Assembly (NCBI GenBank): GCA_013297825.1
Contig: JAAFIN010000009.1
Location: 1 to 44,718 of the forward strand
DNA: 44,718 nucleotides
Direction: 5' to 3'
From: Cytophagales bacterium
GTDB taxonomy: Bacteria > Bacteroidota > Bacteroidia > Cytophagales > Microscillaceae
Part shown: positions 32,882 to 41,583 of the stretch, piece by piece
Layout of the letters: every line of letters starts with the position of its first letter
Position numbering within the stretch: the stretch's first letter is position 1
Made by a program: the position numbers and the translations under genes
The notes under the pieces: generated by a model
The model's input: only the letters and a program-made list of their open reading frames with translations
Databases searched by the model: none
What the model was told of the DNA's origin: nothing

Positions 32882-34840
32882 ATGCGTAACATATTACTAT
32901 CTTTAATTTTTTTAAATCTTTTAATTTTTTTAAATAATAACAAACTTTTTGCACAAGATGAATTTGATTATTCTTCACTAAAAAATATGCAAAAAACAAA
33001 AATCAAAGTAATTACTGAAAATGGGCAAATTATACCAGGCGCAAATGTAAAATATAAAGATAAAGCAACAGGAAAAACTGATGATGATGGTGTAGTAATG
33101 ATGCGTGTGTCACGTGAAAGCGTTAAAGACCTTTATCAAAACAATGGAAGCGGTATCACAGTAAAAGGATATGATATTCAAAAAATAGATATTAAAAAAA
33201 ATGATTTCTTTTTTTTGGTAAAAGTTCGTGCTGCGTCTAACGCAATGAGTCCTGTCATTGTGAGAGGCACAACAAAAGACAAAGAAGGCAATTTTTTAAA
33301 AAATGTTACAATCGTTTTTGAAACATTGGATAAAACTATTCGCAAACAAGTTGTAACTGACGAACAAGGGAATTTTTTGTTGCAATTTGGAAATGAAAAA
33401 GAATGGAAAGATTTTTTTGCAAAACAATTAGACATTATTTATCCTGATGAAAGTATGGAAATTGCTGATGCTCAAATGAATAAATCTAATATTGTCATTG
33501 TTTTTAAGAAAAAAGACAAAACAACTGCAAAAACAGAAGGCAAAAAAGAAGAAAAGAAAACATTGCTCAAAATAGAAAATGCTGAAAATAATTCAGAAAG
33601 TGCGTCCCAAATGAAAGACACCACTGAACGCCAAGAAAATACAACTTCCAGCGAAGAAAAAACTGAATTACGCAATCCTGAATGGGTAAAATGGGTAGAA
33701 TTGCATATCCGAAACCCAAAAGCATTAGAAGAAATGCCTGAAAAAGAACGCAAAATTTATATCGTTTCACAAATAAAACTTGTGAAAAATGACAACAAAG
33801 AAATCAATGACCAAATAAAATCATTGGAGGAAATTCTCAAAAATGATACAACCCTTTCCGAAAAAGAAAAACTTAATCTTAATGATGAAATAAACAAACT
33901 CAAACGCAAACTTTATTTGAATGGATTAGCATTGGGGCAACTTGAAAATCAATTAAGCGAATTTGAGAAAAGTTTTTTAGAAAAATATCGCAATTTGTTG
34001 TTGGGGGCTATTTTTGTGGTGTTAGTGCTTTCAATGATTATTTATTTAATGGCACTTTTGGCACGCTCACGCAAAAAACAACACGATACTTTATTATTAA
34101 AAAACAAAGAAATTGAAGAAAAAAATGTAAAAATTACAGAAGAACAACAAGCCTCTGAAAAACTTTTGTTAAATATTCTTCCTGTTACAGTTGCCCAAGA
34201 ACTCAAAAAAAATGGTAAAGTAGAACCACGTCTTTACAATGATGTTACAACATTATTTACAGATTTTAAAGGTTTTTCAGGAATGGCAAAAAATCTCACA
34301 CCACAACAAGTGATTTCACAATTAGCATTTTATTTTGAAGGTTTTGAAGAAATTTGCAAAAATTACAGACTTGAAAAAATCAAAACCATTGGTGATGCTT
34401 TTATGGCAGTGGCTGGTTTGCCTTTGGAATACAAACAACACGCCATTTGTGCTGCAGGTGCTGGTTTGGCTATGCAACGTTTTATCAATGACAATCCTCC
34501 CCCACTTGCTACGGTTTGGGGTGTGCGTATAGGTTTGCACACAGGCGAAGCGGTTGCTGGCGTGATAGGTCAAAGCAAATTTGCGTATGATATTTGGGGC
34601 AATGCGGTAAATGTTGCCTCACGTATGGAAAGTGCAGGTGAAGCAGGCAAAGTGCAGATTTCTTCTACCACTTACGAAAAGGTAAAAAATATATTCGCTT
34701 GTGAAAAAAGAGGAAAAATAGAAGCTAAAAATATTGGCGATATTGAAGCGTATTTTATTACACGCATTTTACCTGAATACTCACAAGACAAAGACGGTTT
34801 TGTACCAAATGAAAAATTTTGGGAAGCAACGAAAGTTTAA
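32882..34840 (+). CDS. Membrane-bound class III adenylate cyclase
   Basis: A 652-residue protein with signal MRNILLSLIFLNLLIFLNNNKLFAQ, a periplasmic part with two carboxypeptidase-regulatory/Ig-like beta units (about 38-115 and 122-208), a charged helical stretch (210-365), a transmembrane helix (about 372-394), a short coiled coil and a C-terminal class III cyclase domain (about 450-645). Metal residues D461 (LFTDFKGFS) and D505 (TIGDAF) are present. The specificity pair K501 and D570 (FAYDIWGNAVN) points to ATP, and R581 in NVASRME stabilises the transition state. It should sense something in the periplasm and make cAMP in the cytoplasm. A bidirectional terminator follows 15 bases later. 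Confidence 0.9.
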   Translation: MRNILLSLIFLNLLIFLNNNKLFAQDEFDYSSLKNMQKTKIKVITENGQIIPGANVKYKDKATGKTDDDGVVMMRVSRESVKDLYQNNGSGITVKGYDIQKIDIKKNDFFFLVKVRAASNAMSPVIVRGTTKDKEGNFLKNVTIVFETLDKTIRKQVVTDEQGNFLLQFGNEKEWKDFFAKQLDIIYPDESMEIADAQMNKSNIVIVFKKKDKTTAKTEGKKEEKKTLLKIENAENNSESASQMKDTTERQENTTSSEEKTELRNPEWVKWVELHIRNPKALEEMPEKERKIYIVSQIKLVKNDNKEINDQIKSLEEILKNDTTLSEKEKLNLNDEINKLKRKLYLNGLALGQLENQLSEFEKSFLEKYRNLLLGAIFVVLVLSMIIYLMALLARSRKKQHDTLLLKNKEIEEKNVKITEEQQASEKLLLNILPVTVAQELKKNGKVEPRLYNDVTTLFTDFKGFSGMAKNLTPQQVISQLAFYFEGFEEICKNYRLEKIKTIGDAFMAVAGLPLEYKQHAICAAGAGLAMQRFINDNPPPLATVWGVRIGLHTGEAVAGVIGQSKFAYDIWGNAVNVASRMESAGEAGKVQISSTTYEKVKNIFACEKRGKIEAKNIGDIEAYFITRILPEYSQDKDGFVPNEKFWEATKV

Positions 34841-34855
34841 GGTTTAAGATTTGAC

Positions 34856-34893
34856 AAAAAACAGCCACTTAATACATTTTTGGCTGTTTTTTT
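34856..34893. terminator. Bidirectional terminator between convergent genes
   Basis: AAAAAACAGCCA and TGGCTGTTTTTTTT form a stem of 7 G/C-containing pairs plus A/T extension around a 13-base loop, between the cyclase (plus) and the NTPase-TPR gene (minus). Confidence 0.82.
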
Positions 34894-34916
34894 TTTATAA
34901 TAATACAATTTTAGTT

Positions 34917-36932
34917 TTATTCCACCATTTTTTTAAAATCTACATCTTCCCAAAGCCATTCAAAATCAGTATCAGATTGAACTTCTTGTTTATATTTAGC
35001 ATCAAGAATAGTAGCTTTTTGCAAATGTATCAATGCCTGTTCTTTGTTTTTCTCTAAACTACAAACACAAGCCAAATTAAAAATAAAATCTGCATTGGAA
35101 GGGTTTTCCCTGATAAGGCATTCAAATATTTCTTTAGCTTTCGTGTATTCTCCTTGATAATTATATGTAACACCTAAACCATTGAGAGCTTCTTTAAAAT
35201 TGGGATTGATTTCCAATGCTTTTTGAAAATATTTTATTGCTTCTTCATAATTATTTTCATTAAAATAAATACCCCCCAAAAGAGCCCAAGTACTTTCAAA
35301 ATTTGGATTAATTTCTGTTCCCATTCGAAAAGCTTCTTTTGCTTTTTCAATATTATTTTCATCTTGATAAATTAATCCTAAAAGAAGCCAAGCCCTTTCA
35401 AAATTGGGATTTATTTCTATTACTTTTTGTAACATTTCTTTTACTTTTTCAATATTATTTTCATCTTGATAAATAGTTCCCAAAATAAACCAAGCATTTT
35501 CAGAATTTGGATTAATTTCTATTGTTTTTTGGAAAGCTTCTTTTGCTTTTTCAATATTATTTTCTTCTTTATAAATGGTTCCCAACATAAACCAAGCACC
35601 CTCAAAATTTTGATTTATTTCTATGGCTTTTTGAAAGGCTTCTTTTGCTTTTTCAATATTAGTTTCTATTTGATAAACTCCTCCTAAAAGAGTCCAAGCA
35701 TCCTCAAAATTTGGATTAATTCCTACTGCTTTTTGGAAAGCTTCTTTTGCTTTTTCAATGTTCTCTTCATTCAAATAGATATTTCCTAAAGAAAACCAAG
35801 CAATTTCAAAATCAGGTTTTATTCTTATTGCTTCAATAAAACATTCTTTTGCTTTTTTGTGATTTTCTTCTTCTCTATAAACATTCCCTAAAAGAAACCA
35901 AATTTTATAATTATTTGGGTTTGTATTAGTTATCTTTTTATATACTATTTTCATTCTATCACCCACGACTTTATTCATATCTATTTCATTTGTTTCATTC
36001 ATTTCTTCAATGAAATCCAAAGCAATATTTTCCAATCTTTTAAATGGGTTTGTTTCCCGTAATATTAAAGTTTCTTCATTAAAACAAATATGTTCCCCCA
36101 AAGCAATATCTGGATTATAAGGCTGATAAGTGTGTTCAAAAAAAACATCAGCTATTTCCTGACTAAAATTTTCTAAATTTTTGTCTAACAAAGGTATGCA
36201 AAACTTAAAAGTATCCACAAATTTATTTTTCCATTTTTCGCCTTCACTTCCAGAATTTCCTTCATCTAATTTGGAAAGAATAGGCAAAATATAAGGTTTT
36301 CTTTTATTTTCTTTTACATATTTGGAATTAATGATGCGGTCAGCCATTTTTTTTGCACCTTCAAAATTTTGTGTATTTGGAGCAACCACCAGCACATTCA
36401 AATCAGGCATCAACACATTACAGATACCTGAATAATCATTTTGTCCTGTGCGACTATCTATAAAAACATAATCATATTTGCTGGATTTAAGTTGTTTTTT
36501 TAACCAAGTCAAATAAATACTTCCTTTTTGTGTATCATAAAAATCAATCCAATCAAATTGGTTGATGTGTGAATGATAACCTTCTGTGTATTGTGTTGCA
36601 GGTAAAAGGTCTATTTTACCACCATTTTTAGCAGTTATGAGATTATAAATATAATCTTCATTTGGAAAAAACAAGTCTTTTCCTTCCAATGGTTTTTCTT
36701 TGGTTGCTTTGCTTACTTGTGATATATAATGCTCACACAAATCAATCAAGCCTTTTGTATGTTGTAAATCTTCTTCTTTTTTATCAAAATAATAATGCAA
36801 GCCTGGAGCTTCTAAATCCCAATCTATCAACAAAATTTTACGTTTTTTGTAATAGCACAGATAAGATGCAATATTCGCCAATAAATGTGTGCGTCCTGCT
36901 CCGCCTTTGTATGAATAAAAAGTGTAAATCAT
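34917..36932 (-). CDS. KGGxGRT-type SIMIBI NTPase with nine C-terminal TPRs
   Basis: A 671-residue cytoplasmic protein. The N-terminal 310 residues are a ParA/MinD-like NTPase with deviant Walker A KGGAGRT (9-15; the usual lysine is replaced by R14), DWDLEAPGL (D37, D39) and Walker B YVFIDSRTG (D159). Residues 341-646 are nine 34-residue TPRs (for example the unit starting EDAWTLLGGVY and ending EINQNF), followed by a short tail FEWLWEDVDFKKMVE. KGGxGR[ST] NTPases with LExPGL occur in bacterial conflict and signalling systems rather than in plasmid partition. It follows its partner gene by 24 bases and both probably share one promoter. The repeats are close enough in DNA to recombine. The target is unknown. 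Confidence 0.82.
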   Translation of the reverse strand: MIYTFYSYKGGAGRTHLLANIASYLCYYKKRKILLIDWDLEAPGLHYYFDKKEEDLQHTKGLIDLCEHYISQVSKATKEKPLEGKDLFFPNEDYIYNLITAKNGGKIDLLPATQYTEGYHSHINQFDWIDFYDTQKGSIYLTWLKKQLKSSKYDYVFIDSRTGQNDYSGICNVLMPDLNVLVVAPNTQNFEGAKKMADRIINSKYVKENKRKPYILPILSKLDEGNSGSEGEKWKNKFVDTFKFCIPLLDKNLENFSQEIADVFFEHTYQPYNPDIALGEHICFNEETLILRETNPFKRLENIALDFIEEMNETNEIDMNKVVGDRMKIVYKKITNTNPNNYKIWFLLGNVYREEENHKKAKECFIEAIRIKPDFEIAWFSLGNIYLNEENIEKAKEAFQKAVGINPNFEDAWTLLGGVYQIETNIEKAKEAFQKAIEINQNFEGAWFMLGTIYKEENNIEKAKEAFQKTIEINPNSENAWFILGTIYQDENNIEKVKEMLQKVIEINPNFERAWLLLGLIYQDENNIEKAKEAFRMGTEINPNFESTWALLGGIYFNENNYEEAIKYFQKALEINPNFKEALNGLGVTYNYQGEYTKAKEIFECLIRENPSNADFIFNLACVCSLEKNKEQALIHLQKATILDAKYKQEVQSDTDFEWLWEDVDFKKMVE
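34995..35912 (-). repeat. 102-base tandem repeats encoding TPRs
   Basis: The TPR-coding part of the NTPase gene is a run of 102-base units. Units 2-7 share long identical stretches around the codons for NNIEKAKEAFQK and EINPNF, so unit number may change by recombination. Confidence 0.8.
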
Positions 36933-36956
36933 TTTGTATTTTTAATCTTTATTTCT

Positions 36957-37706
36957 CTAATCAAAGTATTGTGAATTTAATTCTTCTTTTATTAACTCTG
37001 AAGAGATATTTTGAGTTGGATTAGATTTTAATTTTAGATGTTTGAAAGCAATATCTGCCAATTTTCTGAATAAAAGTTGTTTATTTGGAATAGCCAAATC
37101 AATAAACATAAATTCACGATTAAATTGATTTTTCCAAAATTCGTCTACAAATTCCAATAAATCATATTTTTCTTTGTAAAAATCTGCTTGGTGTTTTTCC
37201 AAATGATGACAAATAGGAGATAAAAAACCACCAATATTTTCGTGGTCAAAAATTTTTATGAAATTTTTATTTTCTTCAAAAATAAGGCTTGGTAAATCTG
37301 CAATCAAAATTATTTTTTTGCAAAAATTTGTTCTTAAATTTGCTTTTTGTGCTTTATCTAATTGCCAACGATTTACAAAAACAACATCTAAATCCAATTT
37401 TGATAATTTCCCAAATTCTGATAACAATGAAGAAATACTTTCTTTTTCTTGTCCAAATATTTCCCAATTTTCTGGTTTTTGTCCATATCTCAACAAAGGA
37501 ACGCAATATTCGCTTGTATTTTGTGCTTCAAAATCTTGTTTTGTGCTTACCAAAACAATGATATTTAATATTGGTTTGGTAATATTTTTGGTTTCTTGTG
37601 AAAAAATATTTGTAACATTGATATTAACAGTTGAATTGTCAATATTATCAACTACAATATTTCCCTCTCCATTAATTTTTATTCTGCTAATTTGTTTGTC
37701 AGACAT
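36957..37706 (-). CDS. Partner protein of the KGGxGRT NTPase, N-terminal NxTVNIN-type motif
   Basis: A 249-residue protein of no family I can name with confidence. It starts with a short beta-rich segment, INGEGNIVVDNIDNSTVNIN (about residues 10-29), a pattern seen at the N-termini of effector-associated and nucleic-acid-sensing conflict proteins. The body alternates strands and helices in a Rossmann- or flavodoxin-like manner (LNIIVLVSTKQDF, LDVVFVNRW, KKIILIADLP). A helical tail with DFYKEKYDLLEFVDEFW and FRKLADIAFKHLKL follows. The ATG at 37706 is preferred over an in-frame TTG at 37733. It has its own good promoter (37745-37776) and lies 24 bases before the NTPase gene, so the two form a unit. 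Confidence 0.7.
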   Translation of the reverse strand: MSDKQISRIKINGEGNIVVDNIDNSTVNINVTNIFSQETKNITKPILNIIVLVSTKQDFEAQNTSEYCVPLLRYGQKPENWEIFGQEKESISSLLSEFGKLSKLDLDVVFVNRWQLDKAQKANLRTNFCKKIILIADLPSLIFEENKNFIKIFDHENIGGFLSPICHHLEKHQADFYKEKYDLLEFVDEFWKNQFNREFMFIDLAIPNKQLLFRKLADIAFKHLKLKSNPTQNISSELIKEELNSQYFD

Positions 37707-37744
37707 AAAATATTTGTTGTTCAAAATTACCAAATTTTATTTCA

Positions 37745-37776
37745 CAAAGATAATTTTTTAAATTCAAAATTCCAAA
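37745..37776 (-). promoter_or_regulatory. Promoter of the two-gene NTPase unit
   Basis: On the minus strand TTTG (37773-37776), 20 bases, then TATCTTTG (37745-37752), a near-consensus Bacteroidota promoter; the leader to the ATG at 37706 is about 30 bases. Confidence 0.65.
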
Positions 37777-37779
37777 AAC

Positions 37780-39492
37780 CTACTTCCTCAAAACCAACCT
37801 CAACACCAACGAAAGCACCACTACCATTGCACAACCAATTACATTAAACCACAAAAAAGCAATTTTAGTATTATAATAAATAAAAATAACAAACATTTGC
37901 GTAATAATCGCACTCCACAATACAGAAGTAGAATTGGTATGTTTTGCACCAAAAAAAGCCATTAAAAAAATACCCAAAATCGTCCCATAAAACCACGAAC
38001 CCAACATATTAACCACTTCTATCAAAGTTCCCAAATGCAATGATAATTGTGCAACCACAATCGCAAAAGCTCCCCAAATCAGCGTAAAAAGTTTGGACAT
38101 TTTGATATAATGTTTGTCCCTTGCATTGGGTTTTATGCTACGTTTGTAAATATCTACCATAGACGTAGATGCCAACGCATTTAATTCAGAGGCAGTTGTG
38201 GACATAGACGCAAATAAAATCACCGCTATCAACAAACCAATCAATCCCACAGGCAAAAAATCATTTACAAATGTAAGAAAAATATAATTGACATCTTTTT
38301 CATTAGCTTCTGGGTCATTTTTTTTCAAAAGTGTTACAAATTCCTTTCTGATTTCTTTACTTTTTTGTTCAGATTGGTGATATTTATCTTCTATTTGTTT
38401 GAATTTTTGGTTAAAATCTGCAGTTTTTTCATTTTCAGGCACACGCAACGCCTCCATATATGCTTTAGTAGCTTGTTTTTTTTCTATGAAATTAGCTTTA
38501 TGTTGGTTTTCTAAGTCTTGATATTCAGTTTTGTATTTTGATTTAGAAAGTTGATGTGTTTCTACGCTGTTAAAAAAAATAGGGGGTTGTGTAAATTGAT
38601 AAAATACAAAAAGCATTGCCCCAATAAACAAAATACCAAATTGCATAGGAATTTTAAAAATACCATTCAACAAAATCCCTAACCTGCTTTGTGTCATACT
38701 ACTTCCTCCCAAATAACGCCCAACTTGCGACTGGTCAGTACCAAAATACGCCATCTGTAAGAAAAAACCACCTATCAAACCTGACCAAATCGTATATTTA
38801 TTTTCAAAATTAAAGCTAAAATCCATCGTGTTAAATTTCTCTGATTTTCCTGCAAGCCTCAACGCATCAACAAAACCAACTTCCGCAGGCATAAGTGCCA
38901 CCACCAAATACCCTGCAATCGTCATTCCTGCAAGTATCACAATCATTTGCAATTTTTGGGTTTGGCTAATGGTATCAGAACCACCCAAAACCGTATAAAT
39001 CGTTACAATAGAGCCAATAACAATATTTGTAAAATAACTATTCCAATCCAATATTACCGAAAAAACTATCGCAGGTGCTGCAATACTAATGCCCGCAGCA
39101 AGACTTCTTTGTATCAAAAAGAAAAAAACCGCCAAACTCCTTACTCTTACATCAAATTTTTCTTCTAAAACCTCGTATGCAGTTACCACATTGAGGCGAT
39201 AATACACAGGAATTATAAACGCAGAAATAAAAACCATTGCCAAAGGCATTCCTAAATAAAACAACACAAAACGCATTCCATCATTATACGCTTGTCCTGG
39301 TGCAGAAAGGAATGTAACCGCACTTGCTTGCGTAGAAATCACAGAAAGCATTATCGTAAACCAACTTAGATTGTGGTCAGAACGCAAATATCCATCAATG
39401 GTTTCTTCTTCTTCTTTTTTGGTTTTCCACATACCATACAAAGTAATAAATAATGTAGTGCCAATGAGTACAAGCCAATCTAATAATTGCAT
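37780..39492 (-). CDS. Sodium:solute symporter (SSS family)
   Basis: A 570-residue inner-membrane carrier with 13-14 hydrophobic segments of the SSS/LeuT fold: DWLVLIGTTLFITLYGMW, SWFTIMLSVISTQASAVTFL, YEVLEEKFDVRVRSLA and the IYTVLGGSDTISQTQKLQM segment that is typical of the family. FASMSTTASELNALAS carries the Na2-site serine/threonine pair. A charged insertion of about 100 residues (roughly 305-405, many Lys, Glu and Gln, coiled-coil-like) interrupts two helices and is longer than in most family members. The substrate cannot be deduced; sugars, sialic acid or anions are all possible. It has its own promoter at 39623-39651. The family is firm. Confidence 0.9.
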   Translation of the reverse strand: MQLLDWLVLIGTTLFITLYGMWKTKKEEEETIDGYLRSDHNLSWFTIMLSVISTQASAVTFLSAPGQAYNDGMRFVLFYLGMPLAMVFISAFIIPVYYRLNVVTAYEVLEEKFDVRVRSLAVFFFLIQRSLAAGISIAAPAIVFSVILDWNSYFTNIVIGSIVTIYTVLGGSDTISQTQKLQMIVILAGMTIAGYLVVALMPAEVGFVDALRLAGKSEKFNTMDFSFNFENKYTIWSGLIGGFFLQMAYFGTDQSQVGRYLGGSSMTQSRLGILLNGIFKIPMQFGILFIGAMLFVFYQFTQPPIFFNSVETHQLSKSKYKTEYQDLENQHKANFIEKKQATKAYMEALRVPENEKTADFNQKFKQIEDKYHQSEQKSKEIRKEFVTLLKKNDPEANEKDVNYIFLTFVNDFLPVGLIGLLIAVILFASMSTTASELNALASTSMVDIYKRSIKPNARDKHYIKMSKLFTLIWGAFAIVVAQLSLHLGTLIEVVNMLGSWFYGTILGIFLMAFFGAKHTNSTSVLWSAIITQMFVIFIYYNTKIAFLWFNVIGCAMVVVLSLVLRLVLRK

Positions 39493-39500
39493 AGAAATTT

Positions 39501-39555
39501 AAGGTTCAAAGTTTAAGATTTAAAAAGTTTAAAGTTCAAAGTTTAAGGCTCAAAA
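39501..39555. repeat. Heptanucleotide array (AAGGTTC / AAAGTTT type)
   Basis: AAGGTTC, AAAGTTT, AAGATTT, a 2-base slip, AAAGTTC, AAAGTTT, AAGGCTC, ending 9 bases before the symporter start (on the minus strand). Confidence 0.78.
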
Positions 39556-39622
39556 GTTTTAAAAACTGATTCTTGACTACTAATTTCTGATACCTGTTTC
39601 CTGACAACTTAAAAGTTTTGCA

Positions 39623-39651
39623 CAAATATAATTCACATATAATTTACACAA
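39623..39651 (-). promoter_or_regulatory. Promoter of the sodium:solute symporter gene
   Basis: On the minus strand TTG (39649-39651), 18 bases, then TATATTTG (39623-39630). Confidence 0.6.
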
Positions 39652-39697
39652 TGTAGTTTTCCTTTTTTTTGTAAAAAAATTTCTAAAAAAACAGATT

Positions 39698-39934
39698 GTC
39701 TGACAATTTTTGTGGAGTTACAAACCTATAAGATTTTTAAAAATTTTATAGGTTTGAATTATCAATATTCTATATTAAAAATAAAGGATAAATTTAACAC
39801 ATTTCACAAAAATTGTCAGAGAACCAAAAAACAATTATATTTTTTCAAAATCATAATGCTTCTCAGACAATTTTTGTAAAATGCTTCTTTTGTTTGGGTA
39901 AATTCGTTTTTTTCGTTTTCTCCAAAAATTGTCA
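39698..39934. repeat. Four alternating GACAATTTTTG elements around a palindrome
   Basis: TCTGACAATTTTTGTG (39699-39714) and its exact complement CACAAAAATTGTCAGA (39805-39820) flank the AAACCTATAAG palindrome (39722-39755). CAGACAATTTTTGT (about 39864-39877) and CCAAAAATTGTCA (39922-39934) form a second, weaker inverted pair. Confidence 0.75.
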
Positions 39935-39968
39935 AACAACCAACCTTTTATTAAAAAAACAAAAACCC

Positions 39969-39997
39969 AAAAAATACATTAAAAAAATGTATTTTTT
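39969..39997. terminator. Terminator of the SPOR-domain gene
   Basis: AAAAAATACATT (39969-39980) pairs with AATGTATTTTTT (39986-39997); T-rich on both exits. It lies 36 bases beyond the stop codon at 40033. Confidence 0.65.
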
Positions 39998-40032
39998 GAG
40001 TTTTATTTTATTTGCATTAATTTCTTTGGGGT

Positions 40033-41436
40033 TTAATATAACAAAATCCAGCTTTGCACTCTATATTTTTTATCAAATTCAAGGTTGCGAAGGCGGGCAA
40101 GTTTTTTATCAGAATAATCTGCAACACTTATGCGATATTTTGGATTTTGGGGTGAAGGTTTTAAGATTTTTACCATTTCAAAACCAAATTTTACCATATT
40201 GTTGTAATAAGAATAAGCACGAGGCGAATTATCAAAACTCGCTACAATGATAAAATAACGCTTTTCTGGTGTTGTAATCAATACTTTATCCAAATTTACA
40301 GGTTCGTCAGGCATTGATGCAAATTCTTCTCTAAGTGATACATTTGGCATTTTTAATAATTCCATTACATCACCTTTTTCATTTACTTCTGGTTTTTTGT
40401 TTTCGGTTTTGTCTTTATCTGATTTTTTAGCATCATCTTTTTTATCTGTTTTCTCACTTTTTTTGTCATTTTCTGCAATTTCTTTGCTGTCATCTGGCTC
40501 TTTTATAACCGTTTCATTTTTGGGTTTTTTACCAAAAATCTGCGTGTCAGTCATCAAAAGCAATGCAAAAGTCGCACAAACAAGGAAAATTACCACCGCA
40601 ATCCAAAAATAAAGTTGTTTGTGAATAGGCACTACTTCCTCGTTTTCTACCTCATCAACCGCAGGCAAATTTAATTCTTTGCCCAAAATACCTTTTTCTG
40701 TTTTTTCAGTTTTATTTAATTTTTCAGTAATTTGTGTTTTAGAAACTGGTTGTTTTTCGGTTGTTTTTTCAACTACTTTTTCAGTTTTTGCAGTGTCTAT
40801 TTTGGTTGTATTTTCGGTTTTAGTTTCAGCTTTTGGCGTTTCTTTGTAAGTATTTTCAGCTTTTGGTTTATTTTCTTTTGGCGTAATTTTATTAACAGCC
40901 TCATTTTTAATGCTTTCTTCTGTTGGCAAATTCGCACTTAGGTCAGGGTTTCTATAAGGCACATCAGTTTTGATAGGAAGTGCTTTTAGCGTTTGTAATC
41001 CAAAACTTTCTGCAAAAATATTTTCTTCTACACGTGATTGAAAACTCACAGTTTTATCAGGATTAGCAAGCAGGGTTCCCACGCCTACAATCGTGTAATT
41101 TTTCTTTGTATTAAGGTCATATTGCACGAAATCCACATATTCTGTCAAAAGATTTTGAGAGGCTTGTTTTCCAAAACCTGTTTTTTGGGCAATAAACTGC
41201 ACAAATTCCTCATTTTCTGTTGAATTTTCGTTTTGTTCAAATTTAAGTGTCTGGCGTGGAGGCACCAATTCTCCATTGGCACTCGTAACTTGGGCATTTT
41301 GATATTGTGCCTGAAACGTGCCTATTTTTGGCAATGTCAGGGCATTATTTTCCCAAAACCACTCCAAAATATATTGCTCAATAATATTATCTGATGTTCC
41401 TGTTACTATATTTTCTAAATTGTTGAGTAATGCCAT
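40033..41436 (-). CDS. HU-CCDC81-like / SPOR-domain membrane protein
   Basis: A 467-residue bitopic protein. Residues 1-130 resemble the bacterial HU-CCDC81 domain pair (IEQYILEWFWENNALTLPKIGTF, then FVQFIAQKTGFGKQASQNLLTEYVDFVQ and YTIVGVGTLLAN). A Lys/Glu/Thr-rich linker (about 180-260), one transmembrane helix (about 275-296, LYFWIAVVIFLVCATFALLLM), a second charged linker, and a C-terminal SPOR domain (391-467, KRYFIIVASFDNSPRAYSYY) follow. SPOR domains bind denuded septal peptidoglycan, so a cell-division or envelope role is likely. This architecture is common in Bacteroidota. The start directly abuts ten AATTAnG heptamers. Confidence 0.85.
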   Translation of the reverse strand: MALLNNLENIVTGTSDNIIEQYILEWFWENNALTLPKIGTFQAQYQNAQVTSANGELVPPRQTLKFEQNENSTENEEFVQFIAQKTGFGKQASQNLLTEYVDFVQYDLNTKKNYTIVGVGTLLANPDKTVSFQSRVEENIFAESFGLQTLKALPIKTDVPYRNPDLSANLPTEESIKNEAVNKITPKENKPKAENTYKETPKAETKTENTTKIDTAKTEKVVEKTTEKQPVSKTQITEKLNKTEKTEKGILGKELNLPAVDEVENEEVVPIHKQLYFWIAVVIFLVCATFALLLMTDTQIFGKKPKNETVIKEPDDSKEIAENDKKSEKTDKKDDAKKSDKDKTENKKPEVNEKGDVMELLKMPNVSLREEFASMPDEPVNLDKVLITTPEKRYFIIVASFDNSPRAYSYYNNMVKFGFEMVKILKPSPQNPKYRISVADYSDKKLARLRNLEFDKKYRVQSWILLY

Positions 41437-41440
41437 TTTT

Positions 41441-41582
41441 AATTATGAATTATAAATTATGAATTAGGAATTAAGAATTAGGAATTAGGAATTAAGAATT
41501 AAGAATTAAATCTATTTCAAACTTTGAACCTTAAACTTTTAAACCTTAAACTTTTAAACCTTAAACTTTGAACCTTAAACTT
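41441..41582. repeat. Longest heptamer block: ten AATTANN units plus AACTTTN units
   Basis: AATTATG, AATTATA, AATTATG, AATTAGG, AATTAAG, AATTAGG, AATTAGG, AATTAAG, AATTAAG, AATTAAA (41441-41510) in perfect register, then AAACTTTG/AACCTTA-type units (41519-41582). Together they fill the gap between the porin stop and the SPOR gene start. Confidence 0.92.
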
Positions 41583-41583
41583 G

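Larger units (their letters stand above)
39493..40032. other. Repeat-filled intergenic region
   Basis: A 540-base gap without a supported gene. It holds an AAGTTTAAG heptamer array (39501-39555), a CCTGATA-like remnant near 39590, the symporter promoter, four copies of a GACAATTTTTG word in alternating orientation (39698-39934), a palindrome (39722-39755) and the terminator of the SPOR gene. Confidence 0.6.

Noticed and set aside
34917-36932. Plasmid or chromosome partition ParA
   Set aside because: The Walker A has Arg in place of the usual Lys, TPRs occupy the C-terminal half, and there is no ParB or parS-like site nearby.
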